A stretch of 64,000 bases of DNA, from the NCBI RefSeq assembly GCF_958295425.1, contig NC_081148.1:15136958-15200957 (forward strand), given 5' to 3'. The position numbers and the translations under genes were made by a program. Position 1 is the first letter of the stretch; every line of letters starts with the position of its first letter. Origin of the DNA: Solea solea (taxonomy: Eukaryota; Chordata; Actinopteri; Pleuronectiformes; Soleidae). A model generated the notes under the pieces. That model had not been told where the DNA came from, made no database searches, and saw only the letters and a list, made by a program, of their open reading frames with translations. Positions 26,692-38,418 of this stretch are shown piece by piece.

Positions 26692-29600
26692 ACTGTTAAG
26701 CCCAGTTGCGGTCTGGACATTTTTAAGCCTGTGAAACCTCCGTAAAGCCGTCTTAAGAGGAGTTGAAATACAGCACTGGGTACTAGTGTTTGTGAATCAC
26801 ATCGCCGAGTGCATGTTCATCTCAGGGCCTTTGCTTGATGTGACTCAGGATGTAAGCTGTGAGATGACAAGAGTGATGCTGCTTTGAACACCTTCCAGAA
26901 TTGTGCCTTTTTTTGCATGTGAATATGATTGTTGTGTAACGGCAGGGACACAGTGCACAATAGTGTTCAGAAGTACTTTCTGAAAGTGCTCAGCCACATT
27001 GCTATGGATGATAAGTCTTCTTTCCACATCTTACTATGAGGCTTTTGTTTCACAATGTCCACTGTGATTACAGATGATCAGAAGTAGATATGGAACTGTG
27101 ATCAGACTGAATACAGTGTTTGTTGAAGTCTTGATTTTTTTTTTATCCCTTCTCAGCGACTGACGACAGAGCTGACTTGTCCTCCTTCTTAGTTAATGGG
27201 AATTTGAGGCTGCCTTTGTAATGTTGCAGGCATCCATAATGTAGAAATCTACTGGGAATAATGCCGAAATACCACTAAACGAGAAAATAAATTGATGTGC
27301 AAATTACATGTGGGTCATAGCTCCACTTATGGAACAAAGATCTGCTTTTAGTTCCCTAAATAATGGACATGGGAAAATGTATTCACAATCTAGTTCTCAG
27401 TGCCTCATAATCCACGAGGCGATTGAATTTGACATTGCATTAAGACAAAGCACATTTTGAAACCTCACTTTCTCTATGCTTCCTTCAAATATCGATTTGG
27501 TGATAAGTCGTTGTCCTTCCTAGTGCAAACGATAATTGATACGCCAGTCGATATTTTAATTAATAAATGAAGGCGTTCTAAAATAAACAGACTCTACCCC
27601 ATCCATATTCAATATATAGACTTTATGCACTTTGTTCTCTATGTTGTGAATAACTAGAGAAATCCTGCACTTTAAACTTTAGATGTTTAGTTTTCTTCAG
27701 TTAGACAGATGATATGATTGTCTTACGTGATATTATTGGTATTGTGAGTCCCACCCCTACTATCCTCACTAAAAATATACATACATATTACCCAGGATGC
27801 ATTTGTTTCTACTCTGTGAAGCAGTTTGAGTAAAGTCTGTAAATTAAATCTTTAGCAGATGTGGGCACTCGGCCAGATCAGTTTAGCATCTTCCTCTATT
27901 TATGGGCACTGTGAACAATTGTGCTTGCTTTCAGGGACTCGCTGACTCCAGATGCACAGTGACACACTCGGTGTCATCACAGAGAGAGAAAGAGTCTCAA
28001 AGTCACACTAGCTTATGCAACCATGAGCAGCAGGAGGAGCAGCAACGAAATGGAGGCTAAAACTATTATCTATCATTTTTCATCTTCTGAGATGAAACAG
28101 TGAATCGTGTATGCTTTTTGCTCACTGAGTTCGTGGGGTGCTCAGGTTTTATATATCAGCCCCCTGGTGAGGATGGACTCCTACAGGAACTCTTCAGCAC
28201 TGGATAAAAGGCATTATTATATTTACCTCTCTCCTGACCATGAAAAGATCAAAGTGTTCTTTGCACCTGCAGGAAAGTGTTGACATTATCTTTCCTGCCT
28301 GATTTTAGGTTGAAAAAAGATAATTTCCAATGTTTATTCATATTGATTCATTTGCAAAAACCTACTCAATTTGTTTTATTTTATCTTTTATCATTTTATC
28401 AATATCATGCGCTAATGTGATATGATGTGATTCACTCCTATTAGGATTCATTGCAATTCAATGCGGTACGATACACTTCGGTATGGTAAAGACTCATTTT
28501 TACTCTTTTATTTGTCACCCCTTAAAGTAACCTTAAATTAACGTCCCTTTCCTGTCTCAAAATGTAACAATTAAACAATCTGTGATGGCTCCGGTTTAAC
28601 AATGAAGTGTAGTGCAGTGTGCTGTGACTGCTGCCAACAGACAGCTGTGCTTCACACTTTCAGCAGGTTGGCAGAACACAGAGCTGTTTCTGTACCCGAT
28701 AGTGGCAGATTTTGCAACGTGACAAACTGTCCGTCTCTCAATTATCACCAAACATTCGACATGTAGCAATTTGGTGGAACACGAAGCTCTTCCTGCTATG
28801 ATAAATGTGTAACTCACCCAGCCAACTCACATAAGACTTGGCCAAGAGACTTGATGAGATTTGGCCGCTGACAGCAGTGAGAGTATCAAACAGTTTAGAG
28901 AGGAGTCATGTTAAATCACTGGTCACACATTTTTGTTTAGATTTGTAAATAATAAAAGCATTGAACCTAGATTAATAATTAAATATGAACAGAAATATCT
29001 TGGAAAAGATTAATCTGGAATAAAGTGTACAAGGGAATAGTTTTTTTTTATGCTGAGACAGCAATACAAATGTATGAATCAATCTGTCATCCATGCGGTT
29101 CATGCACTCTATATACTTATTCTCACATTATTGCTGCTAAATGATAGGAATCTAGCGTTTTTAGAGGCTGAATCCAGTTGGCACATTAAACGAGTGGTCG
29201 AGCCAATGTAATTACTGAGGATCTCAAAGCAATTACCACTTCAAAATGGCCAATTTTTGAAGTGTTTAAGTTGCAAAACTGTTCCAACCTACAGTGCAGG
29301 TATATGTACAACTTGATAGTTGCCCTTATGTACTTTTCTTTAAAAAAGTTCTGTCATGCTGCACTGAAATGATACTGAATATTCAGAAGCACACTGTAGT
29401 ACTCAACAAATGTTCATTATACATATGTTATATTCAAATAAATATGCAAACGCTTTTGAAAATCAATTCACAATGCCATCATTGCTGTGTTACAAGTGCT
29501 TACATGACATTAAGTCTGGGTACTAATAACCCACAACAAAAAAGGTGTTGTTCTATGGGAGGAGTGAGTTTATGTGTACATGAAGGAGAAGCAAGCCGTT

Positions 29601-31051
29601 CAGTTCAGCCGGTGCTTTTAGCAATTTATGTTCATAAGACGTTAAGTAGCAATTATGATGTAAATAAGTGTGGCTGATGATCATGGACAATCTTGTTTGC
29701 GCAGTAGCACATTATAAAAAAAATGCCACGCTTACAGCCCGACTACATCCCTTTCTTTTATGTTAAATAGCTTTCATTGTCACCAGAGCGATTCCCCCCA
29801 AATCCTCCCATCACTGTCACACTCATGTTACTTTTTCGAAAAGCCATCGGGATTCGTCTCTGTCAACTGCCTGTCCCTCAGTCCATTAAAGATGATTGAT
29901 AGAGCTGGAAAATCTTCCGCCCAGCTGTTGTCGTTGACTCATCCCTGAGAAATTGAAAGGAGCTCAGAAAAAGGACCATCCCTCATCAAAAGACCTTTTG
30001 TCTGTGCTGATGATGTGAAGCGAACTACATTTTGGAAGATAGCGTATAACTAATCACCGGCCGCGTCTCGGTTTTATTTTTTTCCATCTCAGTGTGTGAA
30101 TAATTATTATATTACAGGTGTAGACAAAGATTTGAATCACGTTTAGTCTTTTATCGAAGAAATACATTTAAATGATGGTTCTTTTTTTTTTTATCTGTTC
30201 CCCCAGTGCTTTTGTCAAGACTGAATATGTAAATTGTATTTATCTAAATTCTAAACCATTTTAGCTTTGATGGATTAAGCTAGTCTGCCAAGTTTTTACA
30301 AAGAGAGACCAAAGAAAATGCTTGTCTGTTTGTCCAAATGCTACTGTTCCTTCTCCTTGCTTTGTTATCCTCTAATGTCTTGTGAGGATTTTTACAGGAC
30401 AACTTGAGGAGGATTTTATGATGTTTCACTGTGATTGATAACATGCTCTTCAAGGGATGTCAGGCTTTCAGAGATGGATAATGTGGATTTCTATCTCTCT
30501 GCCTTCTTTTGTAAGACGTGCTATCAATCAAGTGTATCGTGGCCTTAACCTGGTAAAATTAAAACCTTAGAGGGGCGGGGGCTTGGGGTTCTCTGTAGAA
30601 CCAGGACACACACACATCAACAGGGAGTGCGACAGAATCAGAACACAGATCCACATCACAACAGGCTCACCACTGAGAACAGGCCCGGTATAAGATTTCC
30701 ACTACCAGGTAGCAGATGGAGTAAATGATCTGACTGTATATCTCTGTTGACAGTGAAGAGGGATTACAGGAAGAACAGTCTCATTTTCACTGTGTGTGGA
30801 GGTGGTATTAGATCCTTGGCCAGCTAATTTAATTACAAAGCTCGTCAATATTTACCAGCAACAGGCGCAGCACACTATGGCAGCCCCATTCTCCCTACAA
30901 AGAGAGGACACAGAGCTCGGGAGATAATTTTAGAATGTCGAGATTCAGTTACCAGAACACAATTTCCAGCTTGGTTCTGCGAACTGCTAATCATCCCAGC
31001 TAATTTGAGATGAGCCGCGTGTCTGCCTTTCTATGTTTCTCCTCAGGTAGG
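26692..31051. other. Intronic stretch leading to the macrod2 exon
   Basis: Two parts look like old repeats. One is 27487-27770, with ATCGATTTGGTGATAAG and CCAGTCGATATTTTAATTAA words. The other is 28395-28490, with TGATATGATGTGATTC and CAATGCGGTACGATACAC words resembling decayed teleost GATACGAT-type elements. Neither could be delimited. The 127-codon frame at 29294-29677 resembles no known protein. Confidence 0.45.
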
Positions 31052-31086
31052 TCTGACCTGTCTTTGTGCACCTGTTTGTGTTTCAG
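31052..31086 (+). promoter_or_regulatory. Branch point, pyrimidine tract and 3' splice site of the macrod2 exon
   Basis: A CTGAC branch-point-like motif has its A at 31056, 30 nt before the CAG that ends at 31086, the usual vertebrate distance. The stretch between is T/C/G-rich (TGTCTTTG, CCTGTTTGTGTTTCAG) with no intervening AG. This decides the exon start at 31087 and gives a phase-1 boundary. Confidence 0.85.
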
Positions 31087-31203
31087 TTGACGGCTGCATA
31101 CACAAAGCGGCGGGGTCCTGTCTGTACGAGGAGTGCCACTCACTAAATGGCTGCGACACTGGCAAAGCCAAGATCACCTGTGGATATGATCTCCCAGCAA
31201 AAT
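31087..31203 (+). CDS. macrod2: macrod2 internal coding exon (macro-domain core)
   Basis: This is one internal exon of the mono-ADP-ribosylhydrolase MACROD2, which removes ADP-ribose from mono-ADP-ribosylated proteins. It is 117 nt (39 codons), read in phase 1: the first codon is completed by a G from the previous exon (GTT, V) and the last T begins the next codon (expected TAC, Y). The translation opens [10 protein letters not shown], continues [12 protein letters not shown] and ends [17 protein letters not shown] at codon 2 and H at codon 6 match the residues known as catalytic in human MACROD2 (D102, H106). LNGCDTG and [11 protein letters not shown] fit MACROD2 better than MACROD1, which as I recall reads LQSCKTG and ITGGYRLPAKY. 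Upstream is a pyrimidine-rich CAG acceptor, downstream a GTGAGT donor. Because both boundaries are phase 1, skipping would keep frame but remove the catalytic residues. HKAAGSC replaces the mammalian HRAAGPC. Other exons lie outside the window, so this is a partial gene; orthology is confident, exon number is not. Confidence 0.95.
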
Positions 31204-31209
31204 GTGAGT
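31204..31209 (+). promoter_or_regulatory. 5' splice site of the macrod2 exon (GTGAGT)
   Basis: GTGAGT follows AAAT and is a full match to the vertebrate intron-side donor consensus. The exon side (AAT rather than CAG) is weaker. Using it leaves a phase-1 T that, with AC in the next exon, would restore the conserved Y of the LPAKY motif. Confidence 0.88.
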
Positions 31210-34200
31210 AGCAGATATCAATATGTTGTTTGTTCATTATGTAATGTGTCCACCAGTGGCCTGCAGGAATGTTACCTTATCCAAACCATGGTCATTGACT
31301 AGTCAGTGAACAACAAGATTGAGTTGAGCACACTGGAGCAGCAACCCGTTATATTTTTTATTGTTTTTTTATAATTTTTTTTTTCTTTAATGAAATAGAA
31401 GCTTCATGTATTCAAACCTTAAGCCTCTTAATCAGCCTCATCATTGCATTGATGCTGAAAAGACCCTCACAATCAAGACATTAATTTTGGTTTTGCATCT
31501 ATGCACATGAAACATATAATAAACTGAGGTCATGCTTCCCATGATGTTGAGACAAACACTGTGAAAACACTAATACAACTATTAGTAAACATATTTTGAT
31601 CAGTATATACGGTCCCAAAACAGTGTAGGATGCTTTTTAATGCACCATTATAAATATAATCACAGTTTATCACTTCTGAAAAACACATTTGTAATTATAT
31701 GTTACTATTTGTAGAGTGATTGGGATGATTTGTGCTTGTTGTTTGGCTGGAGTGTCATCTGCACACAAACAAGATATTAGGGGGCAATTAGTTGCTTAAT
31801 TTGATTGATTTTTCATCCCTTTATTTATTCTGGAAACAGATTATCTAACTTTTACAGCCAGGCTATTGAGGATCAAAGGAGTATTTGCACTGGTGTCTCT
31901 GTTTTCTATTTGTAGAATTGACTCGTGTCATACACATTTCTGAACTAATTTCTTCTGCTAATTGTCAGTGTCACTTTTAAAAGTTTGCCACAAGCTTCTT
32001 TCCTTGCAAACTGGAAATGAAAAGCATGATGTATGGAAGAAGTGTCACTTGGTGTAATTTGGTCGAGACAAATGTCCCAACAGTCCTAACCTAACCCTGA
32101 AGGATTTTCATGAGACAGCCAAGAGAAGACATTGAGGCCCAGATGAAATTAGGTTGTGTTAATATGGTATGTCGTAAAGATGTCAAACAAATGGAGCAGA
32201 TAAACTGTGAGTCAGTTTTGTGGGCAGCCAGTTCAAGTATGTGCACCACCAAAAAAAAGGGGTGAACCGTGACAATTTAATAACCTGCAATGTCATCTGG
32301 GAGCAATCACACTGTCACCGGGTATCATTATTGTAATTATCTCTGGGCAAAACACCTTCTCTCTGCTGATAACTTGTTATAGATTGTGTAGGTCTTTACT
32401 GGGAACAGTCGGTTATTTTTTGTTACGTGACATTATTTCATATTAGAGCTATATTTACTCAGAACCAGTATCATCTTCTTATCTTCCAACTCTGATCACT
32501 GTAATCGTCCACATTGTCTCGTCTTGTCTGGTCGTGGAAGCTGACAGCCACTTGACTTGTCTGTGAGTTTTCAACTCTGAAAAGAGAGCTCAGTGTCTCC
32601 CAAACGAAATCCATTATTTAGGTTTTGTTCTTTTTGTCCCATTAATTTCCACTGCCAACTTATTTGTTCAACCTACACGCACATAATATAAAGCTGCCGC
32701 GACACCAAATAATCAACAACAATAATAATCCGCTTGGTTTATGAAATCTCAAAAAATGTTCTGTCCACCCCCTCGCTACTGAACAAAGTAAACAAACAAG
32801 ATAACTGACAGTTTTCATATTTTTTGAATCCCTTTTAACGCAGCGATGTTGCACGTAGGCGTAAATAGAAAGGGTAAGAGTTTGCAGTGAAATGGAAGTG
32901 TGTCTTTGATTAATTGCAAGTTAATGTAATGCTAATGGATGTTTGCTTTGGCGGAGGCTAAAAGCATAAAATGATTAACATTGACATCAAGTGAATGTTG
33001 ATATTTGTGTGATCAAATAATTCATCTCAGCGAAGAAACTCATTGTGACAGGATCGGCATCAGAATAATTGACATGATAAGTAATGTTTTTGTGCCGTCA
33101 CAGACTGATTATTGGTTGTTAGATGTCAAATGCACAAAACCTAATATCACACTCTAGACCGTTAAACATTGAGCAAATTGGTCATGTGAAATTAAAACAA
33201 AGTAATAACTATAACGTCTTGAAAATACTTCTTTTTTTGCCAACTGTATAGAGCTTGTCTTAACAAGTGTCCACAAAATTAAATGCATTTGTAACTGCAG
33301 GCGCCTATCTGCACTTTCTCACTGCATGCAGAATTGCTTATGCTGACGCATAGCTGCAGATGGTGGCTCAACTATATTCTTGCAGGAGTGAGGGGAACAC
33401 AGACAGATGGACCATTTACTGTTACATCTTGGCACTGCCAAATATTTCCAAATTGGGCATTCTGTTTCCAGTTTTGCCTGAATGTTACGCTGCTTCTCAC
33501 AGCAATTTCACAAAACACATAAATCTCTCTCTGAGGACAGGACTCTTCTTCGGGACCCCCCTCTCTGGAATCAATTCCATTGCATATAATTGGGAATAAG
33601 TGCGTTTAAACTCAGAATAATGCCGAACAAACTGTAAATCATTTTCAATTTAATTAAATTTTAGGGATATGGGCTTGGCTTCATGCCGTACCTCCAGCAG
33701 ACATCTTATAACACTGCCAACAATGCGTGGAAATAAGCCATCCATCATACTACGAACTCGTGCAGGGGTTTTTAAATCTCACCCACAATCTATTGTATGT
33801 CATTCAACAAGGGGAGGTGCTGGTAAATCCTGTTATTTTTGGAAGAAATGAAGAAGTTACAGTTTAGATGGTATCCTCAAAAATAAGTGCTAAGCAATAA
33901 AAGGCATCCTTGCATCCCGGAAAACCACTTATTGCCCACAGGGAACAGAGCAGTTGATCTAAAATCAGAGTAGTCCTTGTTTGGAGATTTGATGTGCTGA
34001 GGCAATGGAAAATGACCCAACTGATCTCTGCCCCCTTTCTTCCTCAAGACAAGAAAATTGCTCTCCATTACATCCCACTAAGCAGTTTAGTCTGTGAATC
34101 TCAGTGGCAAATGAGCTTTTCCTTGAAGAGGGCCGAGCACATGTGGGACTGATTATTATTATTATAGAGCCGGACCAGTATTATTAATCAATGACATTAA

Positions 34201-34562
34201 TTACCCACCTACCGTAGCGGAAGGACTTAAAAAACGGTCTGTTACATCAATCTGACAAGGAAATTGTCTATTTGCCCTAATGTTAGACAAGTTACTCATC
34301 TGTTCATGGATTAATGACACAACGAAAATATGTTGTCAAGTGTAACAAGCTAAGTTACTCTGTTATGACTTTGGAGGATTTGAGTTATGACTTATGAGGA
34401 TGGAGTTAAGACGTCTGGAGGATCTGTGGCCATTATTGTTCCATCACTACCATTCAGGTTTAACTATGAACTTCAGGATATACATTATATATTGACTTAA
34501 AGTAACCAAATGATGTAATTGGATGAGGTTGGAATGCACCGGTAGCTAAGAAAATAATGCAC
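31210..34562. other. Intronic stretch after the macrod2 exon, nothing recognised
   Basis: AT-rich sequence with short T and A runs (for example around 31365-31390) and ATTATTATT near 34155. No exon-like open frame with splice sites and no delimited transposon were seen. Confidence 0.55.
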
Positions 34563-34690
34563 TATCGAGTGAATCTAAATACTGTTTATTAACTACAACA
34601 GCAGTGTTTTATCCATTCAGTTACTTAAGATTCATCCACTTAACAATACGTGCTGTACATTGGGAATTGGCAGCATTATAGTTTTCAGCA
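34563..34690. repeat. Repeat copy A, paralogous to 36590-36700
   Basis: Words in the same order in both copies are GAATCTAAAT, TTTATTAAC, a CTTAACAATA word, a GTACATT/GTACCTT word, GAATT-AGCAGCA and TAGTTTTCAG. The last part reads GAATTGGCAGCATTATAG here and GAATTAGCAGCACTGTAG in the other copy. The two are diverged copies of one element. Confidence 0.65.
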
Positions 34691-34800
34691 GAGATGCACT
34701 GATATCACTTTTTTCTGACTGAGTACAAGTACGGTTACTTAAATTTGAGTACTTAAGACACTGAGTACTTGACAATACCATTACAATAAAATTATTATTT
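34689..34800. mobile_element. Fragment of a GATGCACCGATATC-type teleost element
   Basis: The run GCAGAGATGCACTGATATCA, then CTTTTTTCTGACTGAGTACA, then AGTACGGTTACTTAAATTTG and GAGTACTTGACAATACC matches my memory of a common teleost element starting AGGGATGCACCGATA. That element contains repeated GAGTAC units (probably hAT-like). No matching opposite end was seen, so this is a truncated copy directly next to repeat copy A. Confidence 0.6.
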
Positions 34801-36589
34801 TAAAGCCTCACTTTGACTGTGAACAAAATACAACATTAGTTACTATTGCCACTGTTCAAACTTGCGTTTAGTGTGAAGCCGCTTCCTTTATTTTTGCTGT
34901 ACACTTACAGATACAGATAATTATAAAACCAAGATATGTTAAACAATGTTATGCAATGATATGTTAATGGTTGTAATGAAACACTGCATTTGTAGGTGGG
35001 CATAAAAATAGGAACACAGACTTGAATTACATTTAAATGAATAATAATTCATATCTAAGTGGCAAATCCTTTTTTTATACACAAATCCAGCATCCTGAAA
35101 TGCTCAGTATGATGGAGCTTTTGCTGGCTTGGGTGTTTTATCTGAGAACGGAAACTATGTTTCGAATGTTGTTCTTATCCTTGGTATCATTTCCATTTGG
35201 TGTTTTCTTTTCTGGCCTGACATTAGAGGGCATTTAACAAAGAGGAAAAGTATGATTGTGTTGTAGCATTGTATCCAGCCTTTTTTGTTTGCTTTGGAGA
35301 ATATTTTCAGCCTGATTTTGGATGACGATAAACATGAAACCTTTGTTATTTTCTGGTTGATACTTAACATGGCTCGTATTGTGCACGTTGTATTGTCTTT
35401 ATTTAACCTGTTAATTAGACGGCCCCAGTACGCACTTCATCATTTTCAATAACTGCGGCTTCACATTACTGCAAATAAACGTTTTTTAATCATTAAGGCA
35501 AAGATCAAATACCTTTTTTGAAAATAATCACACATTAATTATCACTTCTTATAAATAGCATAGTATAAGTATTGAATGATAATTGCCTGCATTTTCATTC
35601 CTGTTGATCTTGTTTAATGAGCACAAAAGTACCTCATTTACTGTGTGTGGCAAAGGGTTTTTGTAATGTATGAATGTTTGCTGTGAGGATGATATACAGA
35701 CTTAGACATGATACAGTTGTGTGAGTCATCATGCAGCTCCACACGTCCTCACTAATAACATTTCACAAGTTAATCTGCACTTGTACATTTCAGCCCTAGC
35801 TGTCAGAATGAACCTAAGGTATTTAGAGTTCAAACCAGAGGTCTGTTTGAGAAAGTCATTGTCCCAGTGGAACTTTTAGATAGATGCTGTTTGTTTTCTC
35901 TCTGCAGTTTCATCTGAGATCTTTTACCCAGTTTTCTTTTCTTCCCAAGGGCTACTTTAGATTGACAGTTCAAAAAGTCTGCACTGTTTATTGTTTCTAT
36001 TGCTTCTTCCACGTACCCATTATTTCTCGAGCTCTTAGTATATAGTTTTAATAATGAATCACACTTGGATGCAAGAAAGTGTTGCTGTCATAGTTGTGCC
36101 CTCTTTCCAGTTTTTCTTTTTTTTCAACTGAACAGTTATGGCAATTGGCAATACTTTTTACATGTATGGATCAAATCCTTTCTAATACTGTATCTAATGT
36201 TTCTAATCTCACTGAGCAGAAAAACAACTTATCCCTCCAGGGAAATTGGGATTCATATGGCATTGCTTTTCACTCTGACTTATCAGTTGTAAGGTTATAG
36301 ATTTTAGCCTTTGGAGTATTGCCTCCATCCACCCCACTCTGATAGTGTGGAGACACAACCTTATCCATGCATCATCGAAATACTGGCAGACCTTAGATTA
36401 CGCTCTAATCTAAAACTGGATGCTAAGCATTTTGAGGACACTCAGGTGGCTGTGCCGTCTACAGTAGCCCGGTACTTCCCTGCACTTCTGCAATTTGCAC
36501 TCGAGCATCGCAAGAACAACACACAGCTCAGCCATTTGTTTATTCATTTATGTATTCTATTTATTTCTACTGCCACACAAGCCTGCTGA
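34801..36589. other. Intronic stretch, nothing delimited
   Basis: The first 150 bases may continue the truncated element before it. Frames at 36065-36292 and 36311-36589 lack recognisable motifs. No gene was seen. Confidence 0.45.
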
Positions 36590-36700
36590 TCTCCAATGAA
36601 TCTAAATAGAATTTATAACTATAACCTTTATTAACATAAAAACATCTGCTTAACAATATGTTTTGTACCTTTTGAATTAGCAGCACTGTAGTTTTCAGAG
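36590..36700. repeat. Repeat copy B, paralogous to 34563-34690
   Basis: See copy A for the shared word order. It continues rightward as AGAGTACAGACTCACAGACT, which copy A replaces with the GATGCAC element start, so the two copies part at the same point. Confidence 0.62.
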
Positions 36701-36778
36701 TACAGACTCACAGACTACATTCATACTTTATTAAATACATAGTTTCTTACATTTTTACATCACTGTATCTAAATGTCT

Positions 36779-36845
36779 AATATATATGTATGTGTGTATA
36801 TATATACAGTATGTATTTATATATCAATATATGTACTGTATTGTG
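36779..36845. repeat. AT/TG-rich compound microsatellite
   Basis: Irregular TA, TATG and TGTG units (TATATATGTATGTGTGTATA and onward) over about 65 bases. It is very AT-rich and likely flexible DNA. Confidence 0.85.
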
Positions 36846-37891
36846 TGTTTTTCTGAACAGACGAGACCACAACATTTATTAGCTGCATATACAGTATTAT
36901 AGCTGACTATACACTGTGTTTGAGTACAATAGATGGTATACGGTGTGCTTTGTCACCTGATTTTTAATATCCTTAAACTAAAACAAAGATCATCAGTAAA
37001 ATCACTCATGAACATGCTAATCCATTCAAACTAAGTGATGTATAAAGAAATGACTATCACATGGCCTTATGACATCACATTTATCAGGTTAATTTTCATA
37101 ATTTCACTCAGCAGCAGACTGTTCAACATGTCTCAGGATATGACTCTCTAGAAGAGGCGTCATAAATGTTTAACCTCATCCTGACCTTAAAATATAAAGC
37201 GGGTAACTTTCTTTGGGTGTTGCTATCCCAGTGTTTTCATGCAGTATGTAAAATAGCAGCTAATGTCTAACTAATAGTATTAGCCTTCAGCCATCCACAT
37301 GCACCAAACAGAAACAGATCTCTTGTTGCTGCAAACTTTGTTATAGCTGCTTCCAAATGTTTGTTTCAGTATTTTCGGTTCCATGCAGTGGAACTAATGG
37401 GACCATAAAACACCTTTGGGAGATACACCCTAGTTCAGCTCACCTCTTTCTTTATCTAGTTCTCCCCGGCTCAGTAAAATGGGAGTCTCTGGTATTAACT
37501 GAGACTGCACCTGTGCTAATAATACTAATCATCAGCCTGTGGAAAATTTTTCTCCCTGAAAGTGTGAGGAATCTTTCCCATGCCCTATTTAGTGTGAGAG
37601 ACCAGGCCGTCTGTTCCGTCTCTCTCCACTTTGCAAACACAGATAAATCACAGCAAAGTACCCACTATTAGTAAGTGACATATAGCTCATTCTGATTAAA
37701 TTACCCCCCGAACATTATCATTCTGCAGAGCTTGTTTATTAAAGCAGTCTCCGCCCAATCACATGCAGCAGGGCTGACACGTTCACAGGGGGCCATTATT
37801 GTAATTTGGGTAAAACTCATTGTGTTCAGAAGACAAGGAGTTTCTTTTTCACTGTTGCTTCAAGGACGGCCATCATTGTCTTAATGCACTT
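36846..37891. other. Intronic stretch, nothing recognised
   Basis: The region 37690-37860 is free of simple repeats and looks like possible conserved non-coding sequence by composition only. The 104-codon frame at 37357-37671 has no family motif. Confidence 0.45.
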
Positions 37892-38250
37892 TAAAGGTGC
37901 ATTGTGTAACATGTAGGCGGGTTTACTAGCCATAAGTGTGTTTGTATAACGGTTTGCATAGCTGTACAACAAGAGTTAGGGTTAGAGTGTGTGAATGTCA
38001 TGTTTTGAGGCAGAAGCGTATTGTGGTATGTAATAAATGGAGAAGAATGACATCCTCTCTGGTATGCATGTGGGAAAGGAAAGTGTGTGCAGATGAGTCC
38101 TCCATTTACAATGTTACAAAGTTGATTGTTCCACACTGGGCCTGTAATGTTTTTACTGCAGCATTAGTAGTATTTGGGGGGGCTATTCTCCTACTATCCA
38201 TCTTAATTTTAAGAGCTGTCACCTTGTTTTTAGATCGACCCCCATACTAA
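37892..38250. mobile_element. Probable truncated MITE sharing the 26385 end
   Basis: TAAAGGTGCATTGTGTAA at 37892-37909 matches the terminal repeat of the 26385 element at 16 of 18 positions, and is followed by CATGTAGGCGGGTTTACTAG. I recall similar wording at one end of that repeat group (AACATTTAGGGGGATCTA). No opposite terminus was found, so the right boundary is a guess. Confidence 0.4.
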
Positions 38251-38398
38251 ATTAAATTTCTGTTAAGATGTAGTGCATTGTTAACATTGTTATCCCTGCT
38301 TTTCTCAAATGCTAACATGGCAGGTAGCTGAACAGACTGTACTTTATCTCACCATAACGGATCAAATAGAGACAGTGTGATTGTTACAAGGTGTGTGT

Positions 38399-38418
38399 CC
38401 CCCCCCCCCACACACACA
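38399..38418. repeat. C11 run followed by short CA tract
   Basis: Eleven C residues (38399-38409) run directly into ACACACACA. The length of the C run is uncertain in any assembly. Confidence 0.8.

Larger units (their letters stand above)
1..31086 (+). other. macrod2: macrod2 intron upstream of the exon (partial, at least 31 kb)
   Basis: No other macro-domain exon could be found before 31087, so this is read as the 3' part of one long phase-1 intron. The upstream exon should end in the NSSLLGGGG-type motif of the family, which I did not find. MACROD2 introns are extremely large in mammals, so the size is plausible. The contents are microsatellites and old interspersed elements, listed separately. 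An unrecognised short exon or nested non-coding gene cannot be excluded. Confidence 0.8.

Noticed and set aside
31041..31052. TTTCTCCTCAG directly followed by GTAGGT, 40 nt before the macrod2 exon; looks like a recursive splice site or alternative acceptor
   Set aside because: A remaining intron of 40 nt is too short for vertebrate splicing, and using the AG as an alternative acceptor would add 40 nt and bring in a TGA stop just before the exon proper. It lies upstream of the likely branch point, so it is probably inert.
31043..31237. 64-codon - strand frame over the macrod2 exon
   Set aside because: It is the antisense shadow of the conserved + strand exon and has no motif of its own.
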